This document shows, piece by piece, positions 19,791 to 30,030 of a DNA stretch of 30,161 nucleotides. A program made the translations under genes and the position numbers. Location: assembly GCA_958430865.1 (NCBI GenBank), contig CAUDNR010004161.1, positions 20,628-50,788 of the forward strand, read 5' to 3'. The notes beneath the pieces are model-generated. The model ran no database searches. It saw nothing but the letters and a program-made list of their open reading frames with translations, and was not told the DNA's origin. This DNA is from Entrophospora sp. SA101. Lineage: Eukaryota; Glomeromycota; Glomeromycetes; Entrophosporales; Entrophosporaceae. Numbering within the stretch: position 1 is the stretch's first letter; each line of letters begins with the position of its first letter.

Positions 19791-21082
19791 AAGATACTGG
19801 CCGCAATTAATATATTGCGGCAATGGTTGCAACAGCCATCATTAAAATGTTGCAATGTCGCAAGTCACAAATCATGTCGCAAGTCGCAAACCATTCATTA
19901 CATAAGTTTTTTTAATGTTACAGTAAAATAATAATAGTAATGTTATAAGTGGAAAATATAATGTGATTTCTTCTTTTAAAAAATTCACAACTTTCTTTTT
20001 AAATTCTACAAATGAGTATTTGCTTTAGTCAGTTATGTTATACCATCTTCAAATTGAACCTTGTAATACACTATGATTCTTATTTTTAGGGGAGAATATT
20101 TGTAATTATATATTATTTGTAAATTCACATAGCAGTACATCTACGTCAGCTTGTTTAACAATCAACTTAACCAAGAAGATGGCAGCAATTTTTTTTTAAA
20201 AAAAATGTTATAAGAATTTGGGAAGTATTTTAAAATTGAGCAAGATAATGGATATAGTTGATAATGAAATTTGTGAAGCTTATTGAAGGAATTTATGAAA
20301 GGATATGAAGGTACAAAGGCAATGGTGGAATAGGAATAAAAGAAAAAAATATAAATAGATTGGCTAATTATTTGATACTCCATAATTTTCTTATTACAGG
20401 AGATGTTTTATCAAAGATTTAAGTTTATGTGGATTAATTGGTGATAAATAAACAAAATTAATGGTATATTGTGCCCAAGTTCTTTGTAGAATAAGCAAAA
20501 ATACAAAGAATAAGATGTATATAATATTGGGGTGTTAATATTTTCCAATATATGAGGTGAGAACATAAATAGTAGGATTAAAACCTTATTTATCAGAAGT
20601 AAGGCAATTATTACTTATATATTATTTTGTTAACTCTCTTTTACAAATTACTAGCAGGTCTAGAAAGAATTCATGAACAAAACCTAATTTACTGTATTTT
20701 GTTCAGAAACTATTTATTGTATTATGATTGTTAATCATGAAATATTTAATAGTAATAGCAAAATACTGTATAATTAAATAAAGTATTATATCATTAGTAG
20801 TTGCAATCCAAAAAGAAACAAAATGGTTGTAAAGGTGGTTGCAACCAGCAGTTGCAATCATTTTTATATGATGCAAAGATCATCAAAAGTTGCAGCCGGT
20901 ATCCTTAATTATTAGTATATGTTATTTGCAATTTGCATTATTTGAAACTTTGTGACTTTGATTGTGACTTGCGACTTTATTTGTGACCTGTGACTTTGAT
21001 TGCAACTTGCGACTTTATTTGCAACCACTGCATAATTGCACCCATGGTTGCAATCATGACAAATATTTGCGATCAGTATCTT
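19791..21082. mobile_element. 1.29-kb TIR element flanked by TA, with subterminal repeats
   Basis: The left end reads AAGATACTGGCCGCAATTAA and the right end is the complement of AAGATACTGATCGCAAATAT. TA lies directly outside both ends (19789-19790 and 21083-21084), fitting a TA target duplication as in Tc1/mariner-like elements. Inside both ends, in mirror orientation, are repeated words of the GTCGCAAGTCACAAAT and GGTTGCAA type (left 19823-19891, right about 20945-21058). The roughly 1-kb middle has no intact transposase frame. It sits just upstream of the Crinkler-like pseudogene. Confidence 0.65.
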
Positions 21083-21204
21083 TAAATAATCTTGAAGAAG
21101 ATAATGATTCATTTCATTACTATGAACCGGTCTCTTCTCGGAACCAGTGGTTCCTCTTGGGACTTTCAAGCCTCCAATGTTTTGAAAAAAAAAATAATAA
21201 TTCA

Positions 21205-23053
21205 TGATCATTACAAGCTGGTGAACTTGATAAAACAACAATACCAGAATATTTCATTCTAGCGGGAGCTGGAGAAGGAAAATCTCACACCGCACAAGAA
21301 TTGCCAAAAATGCTAATTGAATGTGCTACGAATAATACTAGCTTACAAACTTGCCTTAAAGATGTTCTTACATTTAATTTATCATTTGAAAATGGAACCA
21401 GACTATTTTGGGGAGAAGTAATCAAATGCTTTTTCAATTATTGTACAGAATTACCAAACATCACAATCAAGAGTTCAACAGTCTGATTGTAATTATTATT
21501 ACGAATAATTTACAAATGGCAATGGAAAACCCCATGGAAGGAAATCATTATTCAGAATAGCTGAGCAAGCCTGCTTATTTGAAACCTATTATCCTTTGCC
21601 TTATTCTGTCGCATACACCGGTTGACAAAACTCAACATATCACTGGACTCGAAGGAATAGATGTAAATAATGTAACACAGCTTGGCCTTGTCAGATATGA
21701 GAGTTCAGACCCAGATCAACTGCATGGATATCTCACATATCCATGGATCATTGGGGTGTCTCACATCATATGATTTACAAACATAGTTGATCACATATAT
21801 AAATTTTCATTAATAAGGATTTTTTAGGGGTTTTGCGGATTTATTATTATTTTTTTGGTGCCACAAAAAAATTTTTAAATTTATTATACAAATTGGCAAA
21901 CTTCGCACAATTACAAAACTCAAAATAACTCTTAAACTATATGTCATATTCAAATAAAAATTTATGTTTTAGATTCACTTTTTGATGCTCTTTAAACTAA
22001 TAGAGAGCTTTTTACAATTTTACTTGCATAAAATTTTGTAACATATATTCGCAACTTTTACTTTGATTTTCTAGCTTAAAATAAATGCCATTGTTTATAT
22101 TAAAATAAAAAAAGGGCTCTATTACTTTATTGTCTTATTTCTCTAGTATGTTTTAAACTTAACTTGGAGTCAGTATCTCTATTCTTTAAAGAGTTATAAT
22201 CATTCAAAGTTTACTATTGAAAAAAAGATCGGCAATATATGAAAATTTATATATGTGATCGACTATGTTTGTAAAATCATATAATGTAAGAGACATCCCA
22301 ATGGATCATGGCGCATGCAAACTAACATGATACCACGTTACAAAATTGGGATTTTACTTGCTACAAAGAGAAATGCAGTATGTGAGCCCTAATATCGCCA
22401 ATTCTGGCAACATTTTGAGTATTTTGTTGCCAATTTCGTTCTCTAAAACTGAATATCTATGATTCTGGACAGAAAGTCAAACTCAGTTGCATCCACAATA
22501 GTGCCACGCATACATTTGATCAAGCTTCCATATTCAATCAATCGCTTAAATTATCAAAATCGATTGAAAGAATCAGCACCAAGTCTGAAGATCAACCTGC
22601 AGACATTTCGTGCGAGAACGAACTAGTCAATATTAATATTGCAAAGGCGAGTCATATTATAATCAATGCATATGCTGTTCCGTTTTAGGATAGCTTTTGT
22701 CTGATATACATAGACGACTACAAATAGAAGTATATCAGTGCAAATTGTTGAGATCAGAGAGCATTATTCAGAAAATTTTTAATGATGAGCATAAAAGGGC
22801 AACAAGTACAAATGATGTTTTCATTTTCTATAAAACAGCATTTTCCAAGCAATTTGATGTCTGGTATTGTTCATGTAGGTAATTGGAAAGGATATTTTAA
22901 ACCTTTTGCCAGAAGATTCCACCCAGATGACTGGAATGACAGGAATCGCAAAACTCGTGCTATCAATATCGTGAAAGAACGAGATAAATGCAAATTTTCT
23001 GATATACAAGAACAAAAATTCCGTGTATATATATTGAGCCTTTTTTTCAGGTA
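21205..23053 (+). pseudogene. Crinkler-like P-loop NTPase relic split by a MITE
   Basis: Several frames form an ordered but broken protein of the Crinkler (CRN)-like NTPase class that is amplified in mycorrhizal fungi. The first piece (about 21208-21486) contains a Walker A motif AGAGEGKS (21259-21285) and FENGTRLF. The second (21579-21751) contains the LGLVRYESS and GYLTYPW segments. The third begins right after the inserted element (WIMAHAN at 22302 on) and, after stops, is open again at about 22414-22690 (HIIINAYAVPF). The last pieces (22697-23053) hold NWKGYFKPFARRF and RAINIVKERDKCKFSDI, which resembles a helix-hairpin-helix-like tail. Stops, frame changes, a likely internal loss after FENGTRL, and the insertion make it inactive. 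The N-terminal localisation domain is not visible. Family assignment is from motif order, without a search. Confidence 0.6.
21752..22300. mobile_element. 549-bp MITE with about 60-bp TIRs and 9-bp target duplication
   Basis: The left arm (21752-21810) begins TGGGGTGTCTCACATCATAT and the right arm (22241-22300) ends in the complement of TGGGATGTCTCTTACATTAT. The arms match over about 60 bp with few differences. Direct copies of ATGGATCAT flank it (21743-21751 and 22301-22309), the 9-bp size typical of Mutator-like elements. No transposase is encoded. It lies inside the Crinkler-like relic. Its TIRs are unrelated in sequence to those of the element at 6479-6712. Confidence 0.9.
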
Positions 23054-23929
23054 ATAATTAGGATAGCATTTTCTACTTTATGAAATTAATCATAAAGATT
23101 ATGATTATTGTTAAACATTATATTGCATGGCGAGCCTTCCTTTTATTTTCTCAAGTATAATCAATTTTCCTGTATGAATGTTTATTTAAATCAACTGGTA
23201 TATAGTGGCAGCAGAATTTTATATTACATTTTCCACACTGCGCCATAGAGCGAACTATATAACAATGATATGTGTTTTTGTGGAAGTATACAATGTCACA
23301 GAATGATATTTATAGAAGTATTGAAGAATACGCGTTCACTGAAAAAAATAAAAGATTTTTAGAAAGTGCACCCAAACGATTCAAAGATTATATTGATGTT
23401 TGACCCCTCTTATAACATTAATCAGTCAATAACTATAAGCCTCGGAAATATTTTATTTATCTATCTGACTTTCGGGGAGAGAGTCCTCGCAATTGATACA
23501 TCGAGGTGATATTGATTACTGAATGTTTTTATTATTGAAAGTCCAAAACTAAATATAATATGATTTAATCCTAACATTGAATTTTTTTATTGATTATGCA
23601 GAAGTTACATAAAAGAAACATTTGCTTTTATAGGGGTAAGGAAAAATACATATTAGTGATTAATATAATGCCCCAAAATATTTTATAGTAAAAACGATTC
23701 TTTTTAAAGATTCGTGGATTAAATTCCTGTCGTCATGAGTAAAATTTGGTCCTTCTTTGGCTATTGCTTATGGCTTTTGAAATAGATCCAGGGTGACAAT
23801 AAAAAGTTTTACCTATTTTGTTTAACCTCTATTATAATTGTCTGAGAACCCTACTCTCGGTAATTTTGTTTATACATTTGAATTTTATTATGGAATCGAC
23901 AATGCTGCCATATCCCTATTTCATTTCTA
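23054..23929. other. Intergenic region with one small frame
   Basis: Mostly plain AT-rich DNA. A 36-codon frame at 23293-23403 (MSQNDIYRSIEEYAFTEKNK at its start) has a protein-like, charged composition but no recognised family; it could be a stray exon. No other gene or RNA is supported. Confidence 0.35.
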
Positions 23930-24067
23930 ACGGCTACTAATACTAAATCCGAGTTTCCGAAGCTAAAGAAAAAAAAAAAAGATTTGGACGAAGTTACCGG
24001 AGAAAAAGTAAAATTTCCTAATACTAAAAAAATTTATAATTGGTTACACGATACAAATCTTTCAGAT

Positions 24068-24093
24068 ATTATTATTATTATTATTATTATTAT
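24068..24093 (+). repeat. ATT trinucleotide run in the presumed 5' UTR
   Basis: A run of ATT units ends a few bases before the start codon of the proteasome gene. Read in the frame of that gene it would give poly-Ile, which is not expected, so translation most probably starts after it. Confidence 0.8.
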
Positions 24094-24097
24094 TGCA

Positions 24098-25302
24098 ATG
24101 AACCAACAATTTTTTAAATTACCTTCTAGTGAAATCGGCAGTAATCATGAGGGTTTTTTGACTTCAGCTTCAGTCAAAACCCACGGTTTTTATCCATATG
24201 AGGACAATGGAGGGTATGTGGAGGAGTTTTTTTTTTCAAAGTAATAATAATAATAATCAACTAAAATTATTTTTAATTTAATAAATAAAAAAGCACATCG
24301 TTAGCTATTGCAGGCGAAGACTATTGTATATTAGCTTCTGATACTCGTCAAAGTAGAGGATACTTGATTCATTCAAGATATTCTCCTAAAGCTTTTAAAT
24401 TGTGAGTAGATCTGCTGCTTTATAGTTGCTTTATTGATGCATTAATTCATTGTTTATTTTTCTGGTTGTTTGGTTTATTAGATCAGATAAAGCAGCAATT
24501 GCTTTGAATGGATATGCAGCAGATGGTATTACACTGGTCAAAAAACTTAAACAAAAGATGGAGGTTTGTCCGATTCAATTAATTTTACATTCAAATTTAA
24601 ATTCAAGTAAATTATTATTAGTAAGAATGTTTACACAATTATAAATTTCACATATTTTACATTTCAGTGGTATAAACACGCACACGATAAAGAGATGTCA
24701 ACACCAGCTTTGGCTCAAATGATTTCAATCACATTATATATGAAACGTTTCTTTCCATATTATGTTTCCAATACATTGGCTGGACTTGATGAGAATGGTA
24801 TTGAATGCTATTTTTATTTATTGCATATATAACTTTTTATTGCATGATATCAATAAACCAATGTTAATTGATAAATAGGAAAAGGTGTTATTTATCGTTT
24901 TGATCCAGTTGGTTCATTTGAGCCGGTGCTTTGTAATGCTAGTGGATCAGGAGAATCTTTGATTCAACCTTTTCTAGACAGTCAAGTAAGAAAATTTCAT
25001 GCTAATGATACATTATTATTGTTGTTATTATTGTTGTTGTTGTTGTTGTTGTTATGCTAACCATATGTTATTATATAATTATTAATCATATTTACATATT
25101 TATATGTTTAATTCAGGTTGGATTTAAAAACCAACGAAATGTTGATAAAGTACCATTACCACTTGATAAAGCAATTACTATCGCAAAAGATGCATTTACA
25201 TCAGCTACAGAAAGAGATATGTACACTGGCGATTATTTAGAAATATTTGTTATTACAAAAGATGGAGTTGAAATTCAATCATATGATTTGAAGAGAGATT
25301 AA
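24098..25302 (+). CDS. PRE7: Proteasome subunit beta 6 (Pre7/PSMB1), 6 exons
   Basis: Exons 24098-24213, 24294-24401, 24482-24563, 24668-24797, 24879-24985 and 25117-25302 join in phase to 242 residues, matching the 241-residue yeast Pre7 in length. Beta 6 is a structural, non-proteolytic beta ring subunit of the 20S core. Signature segments: [20 protein letters not shown] (residues about 32-51), [71 protein letters not shown] and the C-terminal [10 protein letters not shown]. The ATG at 24098 is chosen because it gives the expected propeptide length. The frame is open further upstream through the ATT run, but that extension is not part of the family. Introns are 80, 80, 104, 81 and 131 nt with normal GT-AG ends. 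The fifth contains a GTT run (25017-25050). Confidence 0.97.
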
Positions 25303-26604
25303 AAGCAAACAAAGTAGGCAGGAAAAATTAAATTTATATATATATAAACTTAAAAATTAACAATTTAAATAATAATTGATTTTCTATTGCAATAATAATA
25401 TATATAATTGTGACATTCACAATTTCAACTTTTTCACTTGTTGTATTTTACATCTCATCTCCACTTATAATAATTTGAATAGCCATCATCTGCGCCAAGT
25501 TTAAGCTCCTCAATAAATAATTTATCATTAATCAATATATTAATATTAATATGGGACATAAAGATTTCAGGGGTTAAATTAATGATTAATACCCTACTAC
25601 TATATACTGCTTTAGCAGAAATTGCTCCCCTCAAATTGTTCATTTTTTTATGATAAAAGGAAAATTGACCAATAAACTATTTGAACCAAGAATTTCAACA
25701 TTCAAAGAATCTAATTAACTTTGTAATACAATAAATCTTTCATCCTTAATAATCCTCAACTAAAAATACTTACTATTTATTAGTAAGTTCTCTTGTAGAT
25801 TATCTATTAATTGGATTTTTCCTTGGCCTTTTACTTTATTATAATGTAAACCAAAAAAATTGATGAAATATTTGATGATGCAATAAAGTCTGGAAAACCT
25901 GAAAACAAAACATGGATCGATTGGTGGAAAGTACTTGGAGGATGTTGATAGATTTTAAACGCTATTTTGATAAGAAAAGTTTGAGCAAGACTCTAAATTT
26001 TTCATTTAATAAAAATGGCAACTGAAATCCCGGGTTATCTGGGGAAGGAAAAGGAATTGCTGCCCCACCATAAAAAACCCTCTACCAACGAAAAAACAAT
26101 AAAAGTGGAATGAGTTAATAAGGAAAAAAAATGGCTTTGGGTTTGAGAACATCAGATTTATTATGCCCAATCCGCACCAAAACCATAAAAATATTTGAAA
26201 TATCAAGTCCATTTTATTCCTCACTTGGACCTGAACTTATAACTTTTAACAAACTTCAATTAATTGTTTTAAAATCTCAATGATCAAACAACTACTGATG
26301 TAGGACCAGTGGTGTGTGCATTAGATCACTAATAATTGTATAGTTTATGTATTTTAGGAAGGTACAGAAGTGCTAAGGCTTGTTATATTGACATTGCTCC
26401 ACCCTCTATATTATTAATATACATCCTTTTTAATTTTAAACGATTAAATAATACAAAAGTCTTCAGGAAAAGGTATTGGTAGAGAGGAATAAAACGACAT
26501 CAAAAACAATATTAAAGTGATTACGAATCCAGCCATCTGAATACTAGCATGATGTGGTGGGGTCAAACAAATTTTCGGCCTTATTTACGAATGAACAAAG
26601 GGAA
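25303..26604. other. Intergenic region with a possible coding scrap
   Basis: 1.3 kb downstream of PRE7. Near 25852-25947 (+) a short frame reads KIDEIFDDAIKSGKPENKTW and then IDWWKVLGG before stops; it looks coding but the family is unknown. On the minus strand near 25580-25555 is the motif AACCCCTGAAATCTTT, shared with 8528 (and more loosely 6899). The 62-codon minus frame 25455-25643 spans that motif and has no recognisable domain. Confidence 0.35.
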
Positions 26605-27178
26605 TCTTAAATAAATAAATATTAATTGGCAACTAGTTATTTTAGTTGACTATTTTAGTCGATTATTTTAGTCGATTAAAATTTTTTTTTATAATCATAT
26701 AACAATAATAATAATATTTCGTTTTTTTTTTTTAATTTACAAATTACGAATTCATTTCCATTGAATCTTTCACTTTTTCAAAATGTTTCCGCACAAAAAC
26801 CATGTGTTACGATTCGTTTTTTTAAAGGTCTTCTGGAACCACCGCTTAAATCATTGGAACTTGAAGCCAATGAACTATTGGACCTTGTATTGGAAGTGTT
26901 TATTCATTCGCATGTAAAATTATCATCAACAACACCACTACTATTGTCGTCATCATCATATTGATGGTATTGATACTCTTCCGCATAGAAGTTTTCCATT
27001 TTGAATGATAAAACACAAAAATCGTAATTGGTCAGACAATAATAATATTAGCATAGTATTGGTATTGGTATTAGTAGTATTAATAGTCGACTAAATAATC
27101 GATTAAAATAGTCAACTATTAGTTGTTCAAAAAAAAGTTTAATCGACTATTTTAGCCGATTCCAACCTCTATTTTTTC
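26605..27178 (-). mobile_element. Internally deleted hAT-like element with transposase N-terminus relic
   Basis: On the minus strand the element starts TAGAGGTTGGAATCGGCTAA at 27178, a typical hAT-like end, followed by subterminal words of the TAGTCGATTAAA type. An ATG at 27002 opens a frame beginning MENFYAEEYQYHQYDDDDNS, acidic and Ser/Asn-rich. It meets TGA after 35 codons and continues in the same frame with basic RRPLKKRI to another stop, as in N-termini ahead of a BED finger. The rest of the transposase is missing. The other end (26605-26690) has the same TAGTCGATTA words in opposite orientation, but its terminal bases are too diverged to fix the boundary. A match to the same end family occurs at 18872. 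Confidence 0.5.
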
Positions 27179-27189
27179 ATATAAAACAT

Positions 27190-27495
27190 ACGGAATAGGT
27201 GTGGGATGTGACATACTGAAAGTGTACGTTTTTGTTTCTGCGTAAAACATACTATTGAAAAGGTACGTTTTTATTCCGTATTTAAAGTATAAATAAGAAA
27301 TTTTTATTAATAGTCACAGGACATGTCACATCAATTGATTAATTAACACAAAAAAAAAAGATTTAACATTTGCCGTGTCACGATCTCCTTCCAAAACTCG
27401 CAAGTCGTGCAATTTTCTCGCCGATTGTCTCCTTTTGCGTCTAGCTGCGCCTGGTCTTTTCGGTTTTTGTCGTACGGCAAATGTTTTGTTTTATA
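27190..27495. repeat. Dispersed repeat B, copy 2
   Basis: The copy of 18799-19115 without the hAT-like insertion at the same place. It instead carries about 110 bp of other sequence between GTGACATACTGAAAG and TTAACACAAA, including two further TACGTTTTT words. The hAT-like element 26605-27178 ends about 10 bp to its left. Where copy 1 reads GGCGCGGGAT this copy reads GGTGTGGGAT, a CpG-to-TpG difference. Confidence 0.6.
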
Positions 27496-27496
27496 A

Positions 27497-27592
27497 AACG
27501 GGTTGCAATTGCAATTGCATTGAAATTAAAATTGAGTTGCGTTGAATTGAATTGCAAAGCAATGCGTTGAAATTGCAATTGAAACCGAAAAA
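27497..27592. repeat. Low-complexity TTGCAATTG/TTGAAATTG tract
   Basis: About 95 bp composed of repeated TTGCAATTGCAATTG- and TTGAATTG-like words. It is non-coding in any convincing frame and lies between repeat B and the second hAT relic. Confidence 0.55.
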
Positions 27593-27649
27593 TCTTTGTT
27601 TTTTAAACCTAATTTTTTGTGAAGGAATTTTTTGCTTCTCTGGGTGGTA

Positions 27650-28590
27650 ATAGAGTTCCGAACGGGTCGGGTCATGGATTTGATTTGATCCGCGGGTCAT
27701 ACGGGTCACACGGGTCACACGGGTTGACATGGGCCCAATATGCCGAATGACATGACCCTTGTTTTATGCCATATCATGTGCCATATGCAATACGTAATCC
27801 TTGTCTTATTATTAATTATTTTATTAATATTAATATTGATATGGCCAAAAAACACTAGCTGATAAATACAATGAATGTTATTATAATGCTGCTGCTGCTA
27901 CTGTTACTGCCACTAATGTTGCTGCCACTACAAATAATAATGAAAATATTTTTTTTTACATCTTCACTTGGTATCAATTATAATAATAATCAAAAAGAAG
28001 ATGAATTAGAGGAGTATCTTAGAAAACCTCCAGTAAATCCTCAAACAGATCCACTAGAATGGTGGAAGGCAACAAATTAATTAATATCTGATATATTTAT
28101 TTTTCAACATTAATTATTATTTTCATTAAATATGATAGGTTCATGAAGCCACCTTTCCAAATCTTTCCAAGATGGCACATGACTATCTTGCAATTCCAGG
28201 TAAGATATCTTTTTTTAATATCTTTTATTTAATTTGTAAAAATAAATAAGTATATGTATATTATTTAATGTAAGGTAGAAGTGTATCTGTTGAAAGAATC
28301 TTTTCAGGTGGTGGTGACCTAATCACAAAAAAGAGTTGTCATTTGGAGAAAGAAATAATTCAAGCATGCATGTGCCTGAAAAATTGGATTAGAGATAATA
28401 ATATTACTAAGTAAATCAAATTTTTAATTTTTTTTCTTTTTTAAAGATCCACTTATTTTACACATTGTATTTTTTTTTTAAATTCAAATGAGCAAAATAA
28501 ATTACATATTAATATATTAATTGATACTTGAGAAATTTTTTATATCTGACCCGGGTTGACCCGTTCGGGTCGGGTCAATACTGTAAAGTC
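27650..28590 (+). mobile_element. hAT element remnant with GGGTCGGGTCA ends
   Basis: The left part (27650-27735) carries GAACGGGTCGGGTCATGG and several CGGGTCACA words. The right end (28547-28580) reads TGACCCGGGTTGACCCGTTC followed by GGGTCGGGTCA. The inverted pair CCGAACGGGTC / GACCCGTTCGG supports paired termini. Between them lie only the C-terminal exons of a hAT transposase, so the element is an internal-deletion derivative. Exact termini and an 8-bp target duplication could not be fixed. Confidence 0.6.
27841..28414 (+). pseudogene. hAT transposase C-terminal (dimerisation) domain, broken
   Basis: Three exon-like pieces join in phase. The first ends at 28068 (DELEEYLRKPPV, then DPLEWWK), the second is 28139-28199 (FPNLSKMAHDYLAIP) and the third 28275-28414 (RSVSVERIFSGGGDLITKK, then LKNWI). 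Together they are the classic hAT C-terminal dimerisation domain. The first intron would start GC (28069), not GT, and the second has GTAAGA. Upstream, a protein-like frame (LADKYNECYYN, from about 27853) changes register at the T run 27949-27957 into the frame of DELEEYL, consistent with a 1-nt indel. The catalytic DDE region and BED finger are absent, so the gene is dead. Confidence 0.85.
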
Positions 28591-28697
28591 TGGAAAGATA
28601 GCACCCCTCGAAAGATAGCACCCCCTACTTTAAAACAATTGAGCGTCAATATAAAAAAAATGTTACACATATGTAAAAAGGGGATGCTATCTTTCCA
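28591..28697. mobile_element. 107-bp MITE with TGGAAAGATAGCAYCCC ends
   Basis: The left end is TGGAAAGATAGCACCCC and the right end is the complement of TGGAAAGATAGCATCCCC. A second inner copy of GAAAGATAGCACCCCC (28610-28625) follows the left end. It lies about 11 bp beyond the right end of the hAT remnant. No target duplication is certain. It is non-coding and small enough to form a hairpin. Confidence 0.65.
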
Positions 28698-28782
28698 AGT
28701 GTTTCATAGCATCACAATAACAAAAATACACGATTCAATTGATTCAATCATTTATTACATATAACAGGAGAGACCGTTCTGA

Positions 28783-29250
28783 TAACACAAAATTTTAATC
28801 CACGCAATTGTTGATCGACCAATCAAAATCGTAAATTTGATAACGTAAAAATAAACGTTAACATAAAACATTGATCCATTTTGTCAACAATCAATTCACC
28901 AACAGTTGTTTCGTTAACAAATGGTTCGAATTTAAGAAGTTGGAAGCAGCCATTTGAAATAGTCTAATAAATTAAACCGTACTACTCGAAAATGTATTTA
29001 AAGGGATGGTTTTCGACTTGGTTGAAGAATAACTCTCTTCCTAACTCTCTTCTCTTGACCTTATCTCTCGATATAATCAAAATAACCTTAATACAGCGAA
29101 TGTCAAAATGATTGTAAACGCGACCAATTTAAGATACACGATCAAGAGAAAACATGAATGATGTATGAAAAAATCAAACAAATTTATTTAATAAAACAAA
29201 ATTTACAACTCAAAAAAAATTTTTTTTGCATATAATAAAATTCCATTATT
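28783..29250. repeat. Dispersed repeat A, copy 2
   Basis: Same orientation as 3383-3846 and about 25 kb away. This copy keeps CpG where copy 1 has TpG or CpA at several places (for example ACTACTCGAAAATG against ACTACTCAAAAATG, and AAACGCGACC against AAACACAACC). A 39-codon frame at 28992-29111 (MYLKGWFSTWLKNN at its start) is not kept in copy 1. Confidence 0.8.
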
Positions 29251-29273
29251 AACTATTAACAATCTAATTATAT

Positions 29274-29635
29274 AGATCTTGTCCGATAAAACCCGCCTAT
29301 ATAGTTATTGAATAATTGATAATAATAAAACGTTAATTAAACATATTTTACAAACAGCTTCGTAGATCTCGACTTTAAGACTTACTTTGACCAAACTCGC
29401 CTATAATAATAAACATTCCTTTTGGAAACTTGATTTGCAAATAGAACTTGACTTTAACACTTACTTCTACCAAGCCCGCCTATATAATTATTTGAATAAT
29501 TGATAAAGCGCTCATTAAATATATTTTACAAACAGATTCATTCATAGATCTTGACTTTTAACAATTATTTCGATACAAGCTATTTAATAATTGATAAACG
29601 TTCATCGATATATTTTACAAACTTGATTTGGAAGT
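29274..29635. repeat. Degenerate tandem repeat (units of roughly 80-100 bp)
   Basis: Recurring blocks contain ATAGATCTTGACTTTAA, CCCGCCTATATA, GAATAATTGATAA, CGTTNATTAAA and ATATTTTACAAACAG in the same order, starting near 29274, 29365, 29441 and 29544. Units differ in length and have lost parts, so this is an old array. No coding potential is seen. Confidence 0.6.
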
Positions 29636-29779
29636 TTCGTATGTCGTCATACGTCTTGTATTTAACAGTTTACTTTTTCTGTTTAATTTTATTTGTTTTA
29701 GATTACACAAATAAAAATCATGGAATAAATTTAATCCAATGAAATGGTTGTTATCCCATAAAAGAATAAATTTCAATTG

Positions 29780-30030
29780 TTAAAAAAATCAACCAAGCTT
29801 TTTTTTTCTTAATTAAAAGAAAAAAAGATCCTTCGCAAAGAAGAACCCGTGTGAATCAAAAGCCATTTGCGAATTTCGATTATTAAAATTTTTTGTCCTG
29901 ATCTTTTCTCGTGTTTTTTTTTCGTCTATCGCTATAGAAGAATAAGCTTCATGCAAACATCAAAAGCCATCTACCAATTTCGATTGTTTTAAGAAAAATT
30001 AACCAAGCTTTTTTTTTCTTAATCAATCGA
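29780..30030. repeat. Imperfect duplication with a 210-bp step
   Basis: AATCAACCAAGCTTTTTTTTTCTTAAT at 29788 recurs as AATTAACCAAGC... at 29998, each preceded by an ATTTC(G)ATTGTT-like word. TCAAAAGCCAT...AATTTCGATT occurs at 29856 and 29959. The remainder to the end of the window (30161) is AT-rich with no gene. Confidence 0.5.

Noticed and set aside
23984..24097. N-terminal extension of the proteasome frame (DEVTGEKVKFPNTKKIYNW and on)
   Set aside because: It passes through an ATT run giving poly-Ile, begins without ATG and is not part of the beta 6 family; treated as 5' UTR, though the segment before the ATT run could be an old coding scrap.
25455..25643. 62-codon minus-strand frame
   Set aside because: It contains a short motif also present at non-coding sites (8528, 6899) and lacks any recognisable domain or supporting context.
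29551..29742. 63-codon plus-strand frame at the right end
   Set aside because: It lies across the degenerate tandem repeat, has no domain and a chance-like composition.
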